NCBI GenBank assembly: GCA_038363925.1
Contig: JAQQWL010000011.1
Location: 1,302,001-1,366,000, forward strand
Reading direction: 5' to 3'
DNA from: Apiospora phragmitis
Taxonomy: Eukaryota; Ascomycota; Sordariomycetes; Amphisphaeriales; Apiosporaceae
Length of the DNA: 64,000 nt
The notes beneath the pieces are model-generated. The model searched no databases and had not been told where the DNA came from. It worked only from the letters and a program-made list of their open reading frames with translations. The position numbers and the translations under genes were made by a program. Shown in pieces: positions 31,456-41,094 of this stretch; the first letter of the stretch is position 1; every line of letters begins with the position of its first letter.

Positions 31456-32345
31456 ATGAATTCTCTCATCTTCTCTCCGCTTCTTTTCAATTGCTCTTCG
31501 TTTGCTCCTTCGTCCCTAGTCTCTGATTCGTGCCTGGATGTACCTCGCCGCGATGACCTCCAGGCCACGCCCCTTCTCCGTCAACACGGCAAGGCGCGCT
31601 CTTCGCCGAAGATCGGCCATTGGCGCGCTACGAAACGCATCCTCTTAACGAAGGAGGACGCCAAAGAGAGGCTCGAATTCTGCTATTATTAGTCTCGAGC
31701 GTGCCTCAGGCAGCTGATGCTTTCCCTCTTTTCGGACGAATGTACAATCCGGAACGAACCCTTCACACAGGCCGCTGAGTCTTCTGCTACAACTCAGAAC
31801 GCTACCGGAAGGACCTCATTAGCCCTATATATCATGGTAGGCCTAGAATCAACCTTATGATATGGGCTATGGTGTGATAAAGGGAAGGAGAGGCAGGAAC
31901 CTCCCCCTTAATCTTCTGTAAGGAAGATCCGGACTCTCCAGCCGGCGGCTTCACTTCTACCAGGTATATGGAGGTTCTCGAGGCTGCTCTACTTACCTTA
32001 TATGAGCCTGGAGACCCTTTCATACAGGAAAATATGCGTAAACATCGACCCAATACTGTTAAAGAGTTCTTAGAATCAAGGGGCATCTAGACGTTCAAGT
32101 AGCTCGCACACCCACCTGATTTAAACCCTATTAGACAGGTCTAAAAGGCTTATAAAGGCTACGATCTATGAATCGAGCCTTTATTTCAAGACCTGAAAAA
32201 CAACACACCACACCAGGCCCATGCTAGAGAGGTAGTTCAGTCGGCGTGGGCAGCCTTAGATCTAGGTCATATTTACATACTCCTACATTCTCTCCCTCAT
32301 CGCCTTTCTGCCGTACGTCACGCTAGGGGCTGGCATAGTCATTAT
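31456..32345 (+). mobile_element. Decayed Tc1/mariner transposon
   Basis: Fragments of a transposase are readable across shifting frames: RILLTKEDAKERLEFC, LFSDECTIRNE (first catalytic Asp region), RPNTVKEFLESRGI, then HPPDLNPIRQV with the catalytic Glu lost, and LQSAW-type helix REVVQSAWAALDLGHI ending in RLSAVRHARGWHSHY. Stops interrupt nearly every segment, including TAG after ESRGI and within the WKALK-equivalent helix. It is far older than the element at 1.6 kb. It directly abuts the truncated cutinase gene, whose first readable codons follow within about 10 bases. Confidence 0.7.
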
Positions 32346-32350
32346 TCTTC

Positions 32351-32749
<399 letters not shown>

Positions 32750-33318
32750 AGACAGTAGTAACTCAATGCCTAGGTTCCATGGAGGTTTCAGTTTTCTTTC
32801 ACGTTCTACCGTCATTCATTGTGTAAGAGCGCAGATGTGTGCTTGGGTTGTTGGTTTTTGGAAATAATCAGTTTCGTTTCGACGGCCTTATCGTCAAGCT
32901 CCTTACTTGCGTGGATATATTTGAAAATGCGCGGCAGACTAAGGGCATACCCAGAATGATCTTACCTCGGGACACTGGCAGCAAGGTAGTAGTAATCGCT
33001 GCATCCGTGGAGAGGGAGTAGGTCCCAGGTTCTCTGGATTGATGACAGCACCCTGCTTGATGACCAGTACCCCACTTGATGACCAGCACCCCGCTTGATG
33101 ACAGCACCCCGCTTGATGACAGCACCCCGCTTGATGACAACTTCCTCAACAACAGTATCCTTGACGATACCCCTTGATGACACTCCACAACAATACACTC
33201 TCTTGTGATGGTACCCACGTACGGCAATGTAAGCATGTCAGCTTCGATTTATTTATATATGCCTAGGTTAAGGTTCTTTATCACGCGTCTCATAAGGCCT
33301 TTATAGACTTTCTTTACC
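32750..33318. other. Intergenic with minisatellite
   Basis: No gene. Contains the short tandem repeat at 33040-33131 listed separately. Confidence 0.4.
33040..33131. repeat. 18-19 bp minisatellite, five units
   Basis: Consecutive units of the form TGATGACAGCACCCCGCT; the first three vary (GACCAG for GACAG, CCT or CAC variants) and the last two are identical. Unit lengths alternate between 18 and 19 bp. No coding role is evident. Confidence 0.75.
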
Positions 33319-34446
33319 ATGGAATCTACAAATTGCCCTGCCGTCCACCAAAAGCGTCTGGTGAAGGTTGACTCCACAGTCTTCTCCACTAGAGATCTAT
33401 GTCTCGAGACTCGCAAAGCGAAAGGCATGTCCTCCCCAGAATTTGCTCCCGAACAGACAGCGGCGGGTATTTGCGAAGGCGAAGAACAAAACGTTAAGTT
33501 CCTCGTGAGTTCCCACGCATTGAAACAAGCGCGCTCCCGACGGGCCCAGTCCCTACACGATGGGTCCATCGGGTTTGGGCCACCACTCACGACCTACGTA
33601 GTTGAAATACCAGAGGACAGCAGTTTTCGGGCTATGGAGACGCTGCTACGTATGGTACACCACCCAATCAAACAAAGCCCATGGTGCCGCAACACTATCG
33701 ACCAGAAAGGCCTCTATGAAGTTACAATTTTAGCCGATGTGTTCGGTTTTATAGATTTCCTCAGACCTCGGGCGGAGGTTTGGCTCCACCACATTGGGCC
33801 GGGCAAAGGCACGCTAGCATTGGAGCGTACGCTCTGGGTTGCTTGGGTACTTGGCGACTTGGCAGTTGTCAAGGACATAGCCAAAGTTTTGGCCTTGAAT
33901 TCTGCTCCTTGCGATTTTGATCGGACTACGATACCGATTCGGAAGCCTCCCGGAGTGCTAGGTACGTCTTGTGCTACTTGCCTTGGTCAACGAGCCCGAG
34001 CCCTATTAACGATTCAAGATGCCATAAACGCTCTGCGTCTCCAAGTTATTGGACAAATGCTGTCGCCGTTTTGGGCCGCGCTGGATGCCTTGAAGTACAT
34101 CAAGCCAGGCGGCGTGGGACGTAGTATTTGCTGCAACCGAAACCTGTTCTTCCCAAGTCAAGGTCGCTGCGATGCCTGCGAGGCTTTTATGCTTGGTCAA
34201 TTGCAGCGCGAGCTAGTCCGAAAGCGTCTATTGCCGCTTCAGCCGCTTGAAGATATTGAGATTAGTGTGGCTGCATTAGCTCGGATCCTGAAAACAGTTG
34301 ATTCGAATATTGAAGCTTTGGACTCAAATCACAGCCAGTGCAAGCCGGTTCATGCTGCGGGCTCTCTGATTGACCAAGTTCTGGCGGATGCCGAAGTACA
34401 GCTTACAGACACATATTCGGACATGGCGGAGCCATCGGGGAGATGA
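33319..34446 (+). CDS. BTB/POZ-like fungal protein
   Basis: A 375-residue uninterrupted frame from ATG. Residues about 55-150 follow the fungal BTB layout: VKFLVSSHALKQARSRRAQ (like K-F-x-V-S-S-x-V-L-x-x-A-S), then VVEIPEDSSFRAMETLLRMVHH and LYEVTILADVFGFIDFLRP followed by AEVWL. The usual phenylalanine/methionine positions after the A-S are altered, so the domain is divergent. The C-terminal half is helical and has CxxC-like pairs (GTSCATCLG, CCNRN, GRCDACEAF) that could bind zinc. BTB proteins act as dimerising adaptors, often for Cul3 ligases, but a partner here is unknown. Confidence 0.65.
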   Translation: MESTNCPAVHQKRLVKVDSTVFSTRDLCLETRKAKGMSSPEFAPEQTAAGICEGEEQNVKFLVSSHALKQARSRRAQSLHDGSIGFGPPLTTYVVEIPEDSSFRAMETLLRMVHHPIKQSPWCRNTIDQKGLYEVTILADVFGFIDFLRPRAEVWLHHIGPGKGTLALERTLWVAWVLGDLAVVKDIAKVLALNSAPCDFDRTTIPIRKPPGVLGTSCATCLGQRARALLTIQDAINALRLQVIGQMLSPFWAALDALKYIKPGGVGRSICCNRNLFFPSQGRCDACEAFMLGQLQRELVRKRLLPLQPLEDIEISVAALARILKTVDSNIEALDSNHSQCKPVHAAGSLIDQVLADAEVQLTDTYSDMAEPSGR

Positions 34447-34769
34447 AGTTCATCGCAGACAATCATGGCGATGGAAGCGAGCAATCTCAAACAAACGACA
34501 AGCCGCACAGGACCAACGGCGATGAAACCTCGTTTCGCTCGCAAAGCAAAAGGTTCCCTTCCGAGGCTCCCAATGCGCTGGATGAGATGGGGGCACTGGA
34601 GCCATCGCAAGAGCAACCAGCGCGACTGCACTCCTCGCACCACGATACGTCCTCCATCGCCACACTTTTAACTCTTCGGGAAATAATGAGGCATGACTTC
34701 GAACCCGAGATCGTCGAAAGGATTAGAAGACGAAGATTTCTGAATGCAGTTCTTGACGACGCGACCTAA
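34443..34769 (+). CDS. Possible downstream frame, uncertain
   Basis: A 108-residue frame (MKFIADNHGDGSEQSQTN) whose ATG overlaps the TGA of the BTB-like gene (ATGA). It is polar and ends in a helical, charged segment (REIMRHDFEPEIVERIRRRR). Fungi seldom use overlapping cistrons, so it is either a frameshifted continuation of the BTB-like gene, an alternatively spliced exon, or not coding. Confidence 0.3.
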   Translation: MKFIADNHGDGSEQSQTNDKPHRTNGDETSFRSQSKRFPSEAPNALDEMGALEPSQEQPARLHSSHHDTSSIATLLTLREIMRHDFEPEIVERIRRRRFLNAVLDDAT

Positions 34770-36220
34770 CATGAGAACCCATCACAAGAAAAGCACGCAA
34801 GACAGGGAAACTTACGAAACCCGACGGAACGGAAAGAACAGGGTTCTCAGGGAACTTGGAACTTTGAGGACAAAGCAAGCAAGAGGAGAAGGATAGTGTT
34901 ACAAAACTGGTTTCTACAAGTCGTTGTTCTAAAATGTAGCTGCTGTTCGCTTATTTATACAGGCGTACATTTGCACGCTTGCCCAATATATCTGTTTCCC
35001 CAACAACATGGGTCAAATTCAGGCCCGACCGTGGCAGTACTTACGTTCGGTGAATCAAGAATGGGATGCCGGTAGCCTGCTAGGCTAGCGATATAGACAC
35101 TCTAAGAGCCGGGCACAGAGTCAACGCGGATCACCTCTGGCGCGTAGATGAAATACCCTACCGTGATGGAGATATGCGTTCAGTAAACAGTGCATGACAG
35201 GCCCGCCACTAATTGAGCGTACGCAGTGGGGGAGTTCGCGCTAGACTCACAGCCTCTAATTGGCATCTGCATGCTTTTTCCTAGCTGCTCCACCCGTTGC
35301 TCCTCTTAATAGGCATCAGGCGCGCCGAGGACCACGGCGCGAGTGGAGGACAGCGATCAAACAGCCTGCGCGGTGTTTCTTCAGGGTCTATCATGTGGCT
35401 CCGATAGGTACAAACCGGCAAAGTGTCTGCTGTATTGTTTGCTGTGTGATGGAAGATAAACACTGTAAGAAACGCGCCGTAGACGCGCTGAGTCGTGGCT
35501 TCTGATTGGAGACCGTCCGCATTCTAGAAATACCTACATTGGCGCTGCGATAAGAGGTTGCCTTATTTAGAAATGGGGTATTTTCAACCAATTGGGACGA
35601 GCTTCCGTGCTAAGAATAGTTCGCCGGCTGCTGTTCATAGAAGCTTCCAAGTCTTAATTTAGAAACCCTTTCTGCGCCACCTTGTGTGGTTATTGGCAGT
35701 CCTTGGCGGTCAAGGTGGCGACGCCTGCCGGCTCATCTAGATTGTAAGTAATTGGTTTCGTGATGTTGAGTTGCTTGAGCAGCCTTGCGTAAGGCAGCCG
35801 CTAATAGCATGCCCCACAATCCAACTCCCAACCGGCCGATTCTGTACATCATTTATAAACACTCCTTCCAGTAGGCCACTGTATAAGCGCATACCTTTCG
35901 AAACCGGCACATAATTTGCGACCCGAAGAGGAAGCAAGGCTGACGGAGCTTATCGCTGGTGGAAGGCACTCGGAGAGATTAGTATCGTACTTTTCTTTGC
36001 CTGTATCAGGTATGACCTATAGGCGAGGTCAGAGTGCAGGCATGCCGCCCGAAGTAACGTAGGTGCCGCGTGAGCAGCGAGTTGCGGGTAAACCGAGGAA
36101 GTTAATTAGACAGCTTATCGGACGAAGAATAAACACACTTTCCCCCGACACTTACGCGCCTATGAGGTTGCGAGCTGGTGGCTATGTCACGTAGAAGTTC
36201 AGTAACGATATCGGCGGTGT
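34770..36220. other. No supported gene
   Basis: About 1.45 kb with only short frames and mixed composition. Borders the CCAGT/ACTGG cluster on its right. Confidence 0.4.
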
Positions 36221-36902
36221 TACCAGTACACCTGTAGGCTGGTCATGGCCAGGGTACAATACCAGCGACAGGTTGGGCTGGCAAAGGAGAGGATCGCTTC
36301 CGGCTACGGCTTGAACTGGCGCAGGGAAGGACGTGCTACCAGTACACCTGTGGGCTGGTCCAGGTGTAAGCCAGTGAAGGCCCTGGCTTGTTTGTTACCA
36401 GTACCAATTCTGTACTGGCCAAAACTGGACCGTGTACTGGTACGCATGTGCGCCAGTGAACTTGTGCACTGGGGAGGGGCTGATGTTTCTACCATGTGGG
36501 TTTGCTACCAGTACACATATGGGACAGTGAAGCCGTGAGCTGGTGACGAGCTGAGGGCACTACCAGCTACACCCTGAACTGGCGAAACGTGGATGCCGTT
36601 ACCAGCTATCGGCGTGGGGCATTGGAGGTTTCTAAGGCCAAATGAGCGTTTGGAGGCTACATGTTTCCTTTTCAGTGAGCTGCAGCATTGCACTAAGCCG
36701 TCGTCGACGTTACCGGCGCTCCTTTTACGATAGAAAGCAAAGATGCCACTGGACCAGACGTTACCGGCCCACGGGCATACTGGTTCGATGCCCCTGCCCA
36801 GACTGGTCCAGGCTGCGACTGGTAGCGGCTATTTCTTATGCCGGTACGAAAGATCTCTAGTAGCGAACCCTTGTACTGGCTAGCTTACAGGTGTACTGGT
36901 GA
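36221..36902. repeat. Cluster of CCAGT/ACTGG half-sites and hairpins
   Basis: About 17 CCAGT or ACTGG pentamers occur in 680 bp by my count, where one or two are expected. The best-preserved unit is TACCAGTACACCTGT, then RGGCTGGTC, seen at 36221 and 36337. A related unit at 36395 is a near-perfect palindrome (CCAGTACC..GTACTGG). An inverted copy of the core (ACAGGTGTACTGGT) lies at 36888-36901. Degenerate units occur at 36430, 36507 and 36561. No gene overlaps. Confidence 0.7.
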
Positions 36903-37047
36903 CGGTGACACCTGCCCTATTGGACGTGTACCCGCCGCTAATTTGGTAACGGATGGAAACTCTTAGGTGGTTCCTGAGCTACCTAAAATCTATTCTCGAT
37001 TGCTTCTACCGAAATGGCAAAGAGTGCATAGCCACAAGTACATATGT

Positions 37048-37400
37048 TCAAGATACACGTCCACGACTTCCGACCACACCACACATCACATCCAACATTG
37101 TTGTGCCATCGATCTCAAATATCTTGCCGTCAAGGGCATCCATCCCCTCAAACCTATCTGTTCTCTCATTCAGTCGCACCGTAACCGGAAGCCAGTCGCC
37201 ATTCGCACGAAGCTCAACACTCAAATCAGCGCCGTACAAGAGACGTTCTCGAGGTCGGAAGCATCACCATCTTGGAGGTGTTGCTCAGATTCGCCGCCTT
37301 CAACGCTTGTGTTCGAGCCGTCGTCGCTGATGTCAATGAAAGCGTGTTCGTTGAGTAGGGAAGCACATGGGCTCGTCTGGGCCAGCTCTGGAATCGCCAT
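37048..37400 (-). pseudogene. Hypothetical protein gene with one frameshift
   Basis: The minus strand starts MAIPELAQTSPCASLLNEHA and continues through an acidic part (DISDDGSNTSVEGGESEQ). A one-base shift at about 37240-37255 then leads into LYGADLSVELRANGDWLPVT and RTDRFEGMDALDGKIFEID. A TATA-like TATAAAGG lies on the minus strand at about 37485-37493, roughly 85 bp upstream of the ATG. The second part reads like a small beta-rich domain. Family unknown; whether the shift is a missed intron cannot be decided. Confidence 0.4.
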
Positions 37401-38421
37401 GCTTTTGTTATTCAGGTGTGGAGGAGTGAATGGGGTAATCGTGAAGGAAAGTGATGAGGGAAAGAATGTCTGGGGGACGAGCCCCCTTTATATCCCTCCG
37501 CTCGATGGATAAGGGGCCTCCCATTTTTCCGAATTACCCCCCGAACGAGGTAGTTGGCTGGCTATCCAGATCATGCCACTTGGGGTTGCCTAGTTTGTCC
37601 GAGAGGGAGCGCAAGGGAGCTACCGGAACTCGGATTATAATCAGGGGCATACTACACGGGGCTGCCTAGGTCCAGGGATCGCCATTCTGATGGTTGGGGC
37701 TCGGGTAGGCGATAAGATGTGTCAACCCTTTGCCTCTAGTGTTTAATGCCTTCAGGATGCTCTTCAACCCCTTTCAGTATGTGTGGACTCCTGGCATGAA
37801 CTCGACACTGCCACAGAGTAAAGAAAGGCCTGCGCATTCATGCATCGAATCATGGTCATGTTCACAACGGAAGGTGGATACATGATGGCCTCGTTGCATC
37901 TACCCGATCCCATCTATCCCCGACCCTACGGCATCCCTTTGGAGGAGGCATCCAGCTATATGCTGATATAGCATCACCCTTATTGCTGAGAAGCGAGAGG
38001 CCTCCCCTTTCCGGGCTCATCCGCCAGCACACCATGTTGGTTAAGATGAGACACGAAAGCTCCTTAACCCACAGCTTCCGAGCAGATAGCCGAAGGCGTC
38101 TCAGAGGCGTCTCTGTTGGGTGGCGATGCTGTGTCGCGACCTGCACGCTGGCACTGTTACAACGGCGACCACCACCATGGAGAGTGGTTGGCAATGACTT
38201 CAGTGGGTAGGCCAGTCATGCGCTCGAAGCCAGGCGGTCACAGGTGCGCTGCCTGAGGAGGGACCTGAATATTTAAACCCTCGACGCCCCGTGTCGATGC
38301 CTTTTGAACTTTCCCTCCTTTATCACACTTCTTCTCCCCAAATCAAGTCAGCACGAATTCACCACACCTCTACTTTCTCGAGCAAGTGCGCGCCTGCCAT
38401 TTCCACCAAACATCATTGAAT
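37401..38421. other. Intergenic, promoter of the next gene
   Basis: No gene. The right end has an AT-rich AATATTTAAAC element near 38267-38278 followed by a CT-rich leader (38300-38340), typical of a fungal promoter and 5' UTR. Confidence 0.4.
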
Positions 38422-39003
38422 ATGTCACCAAGCGCTACCAGCATCAGGAACGAGTCCGCTCACGGCGACCGAGCAGGACCACGTACAGCTGCCAATTCTT
38501 CCACCACCTCGTCAGGTCGCCACCGTTACTATGCTGTCATCCCCCGAACAGGACCACCTAAAGCTGCCAATTCTTCCACCACGTCAGATCGCTGCGGTTT
38601 CTATGTTGCCAGTTCCCGAAACGAGCAATGGTCTCTCAAAAGCATCTCCAATCCGAAACTCGAGAACAACGTAGTCAAGTTCACCGCTACGTACCACGAC
38701 GCTATTGTAGCGCGCGATTCGGTTCATTCGCATGACGCCCCGAATCTGGACGTTTCAGAATATGGGACAGAGACCGAGGCATTCTATCCAATTGCCTCTT
38801 TTATTTCTGACATCAAACACAAAGGGAGGAGAATGGCTTACTTTGTCAATTTCTATGATCATCAGGTCGAGGTGAAAGACCTCGGCGGATACTGGTTGAA
38901 CCGCGCAAGGGAACTCGTTATGGAGAAATGGGGAAAGGGGAAAGGGAGGAAGATTTGGAGGCGACAGCTCCGCTACAAGCGGACATACGAGAGAAGCATG
39001 TAA
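38422..39003 (+). CDS. Hypothetical protein, possible chromo-like C-terminus
   Basis: 193 residues from the first in-frame ATG (MSPSATSIRNESAHGDRA). The N-terminal third is Ser/Thr/Ala-rich with a duplicated phrase (AANSSTTS at two places). The C-terminal part FYPIASFISDIKHKGRRMAY, VNFYDHQVEVKDLGGYWL and RARELVMEKWGKGKGRK has the order of a chromodomain-like fold: a leading aliphatic strand, a basic turn, an aromatic strand and a closing helix. Conserved Trp and Glu positions differ, so this is speculative. The basic tail suggests nucleic-acid or nuclear association. Promoter-like sequence precedes it. Confidence 0.5.
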   Translation: MSPSATSIRNESAHGDRAGPRTAANSSTTSSGRHRYYAVIPRTGPPKAANSSTTSDRCGFYVASSRNEQWSLKSISNPKLENNVVKFTATYHDAIVARDSVHSHDAPNLDVSEYGTETEAFYPIASFISDIKHKGRRMAYFVNFYDHQVEVKDLGGYWLNRARELVMEKWGKGKGRKIWRRQLRYKRTYERSM

Positions 39004-39759
39004 AAGCTATCGAGATAGCTATTATTGGTTAGTAAACGGATAGTCAATGTTGCATCAATGTCCTTAATGCTTGCTCTACTGGTTAGAGGATTCATTTCAG
39101 TATGCACGTGACGCTTATTATTAGGTTTACACTTTTGTATTCCCTTGTTGGGTACTTCATCCATACTTCCTCTTGGACACTATTGCCATATCAACGCTGG
39201 CATCATCCTTCCCCTCGCAGGTTTCTTCCCCTCCTGTCAACACTCCCCTTATCAACGCTGACAATAGCCCCTTGCCAACTGCCCTCGACGACGCCACCCC
39301 CTCCTACGAGCCGCATAACCCGGCCGGGGAAGCCACCTCCAGCCACGCTGGCTATGACCGGACAGCGTGGCTGGAGGTGGTTTTGCCGACTGTGCTTAGG
39401 AGGGATGGGCGTCGACGAAGGGAATTGAGCTGGCGTTGACGAGAAGGATGGTTTGAACGGCTTGGTCCGTCGTGCCGTCAAATCAAAGACTACCTTCACC
39501 GGGAGACCGAGCGTACGCCGAAGGGCAAGCCCATGGAGCTCAGCCTCGTTCAACTGGCATTTACTCGTTTGACGGAATCACGTAGTGTTCTAAATGAGCT
39601 GCGAAACAGGACTGTGTACATAGTCGTGCATTGGCTTGATTAAGCCATGGCATGATGTATTCAGCTGGCTATGGCAGTGGTATTGGGTCAAACCAGCCTC
39701 TCGGCTTCTTGTTTCGTTCCTAAACAGACTCATTATGATTTTCAGCCACTACCCATGCA
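39004..39759. other. No supported gene; contains a perfect hairpin
   Basis: Overlapping frames exist on both strands at 39170-39550, but the hairpin at 39333-39380 makes mirrored frames and neither has a recognised motif. Confidence 0.35.
39333..39380. repeat. 18-bp perfect inverted repeat with 12-nt loop
   Basis: CCACCTCCAGCCACGCTG at 39333-39350 and its exact reverse complement at 39363-39380, separated by 12 bases. It would form a strong hairpin in RNA or single-stranded DNA. Confidence 0.9.
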
Positions 39760-40257
39760 TCAAATGTCACGCTGCATAACATTAGTGATAGCTCTTAAGA
39801 GCTCCACCTGTCGCCGCAATCCGTCCCTATAGGCCTTCTCCTTCGAAGTCAGCGCCCAGTCTGGTAAACTTGGGTGCTCTAACGCCCATTTCGCCACGAC
39901 TCTCTGTCCAAAAGTACAAGCACGGTCCAGCCGGACTATCTCCATTCGCATCTGACTCCAGTCGACAAGGTGGCGGTACAGAACGGCTAGTTCTGGTCCC
40001 ATTCCATGTACGCTATACGTCTTGCTGATGCGGTCTTGAAGCTGTTTTTGTGCCAAGTCGTAGTCGGGGTCCTTGTATCCCGGTGTGCTGAGGTCGCGTA
40101 CGCGTTGTCGAAGGTGCGCAACGTCCGCCTTCAGCTTTTGGAAAGGAGCCGAAACCCTCCCAAAGAGGCGTCTTTTTCCCGACTTAGAGGCGCGGCGTGG
40201 GGTATTGACCGGCATGATTAACATATATCCGGTTGAAGAGCTAGCTGAGGGATGCAT
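39760..40257 (-). CDS. Small basic helical protein, function unknown
   Basis: A 165-residue frame, with in-frame ATGs at residues 1, 12 and 15 (MPVNTPRRASKSGKRRLFGR). A basic N-terminus is followed by long amphipathic helices (FQKLKADVAHLRQRVRDL, LYRHLVDWSQMRMEIVRLD, YRDGLRRQVELLRAITNVM). A TATA-like GATAAATATG lies about 35 bp upstream on the minus strand. No introns or stops interrupt it. It resembles lineage-specific fungal proteins. A coiled-coil partner role is possible. Confidence 0.55.
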   Translation of the reverse strand: MHPSASSSTGYMLIMPVNTPRRASKSGKRRLFGRVSAPFQKLKADVAHLRQRVRDLSTPGYKDPDYDLAQKQLQDRISKTYSVHGMGPELAVLYRHLVDWSQMRMEIVRLDRACTFGQRVVAKWALEHPSLPDWALTSKEKAYRDGLRRQVELLRAITNVMQRDI

Positions 40258-40435
40258 GATATTACGAGGTCGTTGGTAGAGTCATGGAACCCATATTTAT
40301 CAAGCCCTCCATAGAGCGCGTCTGATTCCGTACGTCCCCTTGGGGCAAACGAGCAATAATGGCTGACGTCCAGAACCAGCCGGCCGTGGATGTACTTAAG
40401 GACCGCTGACGCGCAGCACCATCATTCCTCGGGGT

Positions 40436-41008
40436 ATGGTCAAAATGAGATTGTCCATCCCCATCTTGCTCGCTCCCATCGCGGGTGTGTTAGGCTTGGA
40501 AGTATCCCCTGGGGACACTGTCAAGTTCGAGTTCCAGGTGGGAACGCTCAAAGCCATAGGCTCCCTAGAGTTCGAGCCTGATTACTGCCCCCACACACAA
40601 AGCTCGCCGCAACCAACGACGACAACCACGGAGAGTTCCTTGAATACCCCGACAACCAACGCCAACACGGGCGAGACTCGACGTATCACGAGAACTGTAA
40701 TACAAACTGTGTTTGTCACCATCACGAATTCCACTCCCAAACCAACTACAGCACCACACTCTGGCTCGGTCCGGACGGCAAGCGCCAACTGGACAGGTAG
40801 CGCGAATGGGACAACCCGCGCTGTGGGTACAATTGGTACGCTCGGCAGTCTCATGCCGACTAACAACACGTTCGGCAATGTCTCCTTTATTCGCTCGCCG
40901 GCCCCTACGGCGGGCCTAACGGTCACTTCAGATGGAAATACTCTAAGCCAGCGAGTCTGGTACTATTATACGATGTTAATAATTGCAAGCAGTGTCTTAG
41001 GTATTTAG
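40436..41008 (+). CDS. Ser/Thr-rich secreted or wall protein, possibly membrane-anchored
   Basis: 190 residues. The N-terminus MRLSIPILLAPIAGVLG (second Met; the first lies three codons earlier) is a clear signal peptide. A short folded part containing GDTVKFEFQVGTLKAIGS follows, then a Thr/Ser/Pro-rich stretch with a TTTTTESS tract and several N-glycosylation sequons (NWT, NGT, NNT, NVS). The C-terminus is hydrophobic (YYYTMLIIASSVLGI), as in GPI-anchored or single-span proteins. This is the standard layout of fungal cell-wall and adhesion proteins. No CFEM or carbohydrate-binding motif is seen. Confidence 0.7.
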   Translation: MVKMRLSIPILLAPIAGVLGLEVSPGDTVKFEFQVGTLKAIGSLEFEPDYCPHTQSSPQPTTTTTESSLNTPTTNANTGETRRITRTVIQTVFVTITNSTPKPTTAPHSGSVRTASANWTGSANGTTRAVGTIGTLGSLMPTNNTFGNVSFIRSPAPTAGLTVTSDGNTLSQRVWYYYTMLIIASSVLGI

Positions 41009-41094
41009 ATAGTCAATCTCTAGCCAACTTTCCTCGCTTTTCTCCGTGTCGTTGGCGCCTCGTATGAATTCCCTGCGGTTGCGCGTTTCCTCTT

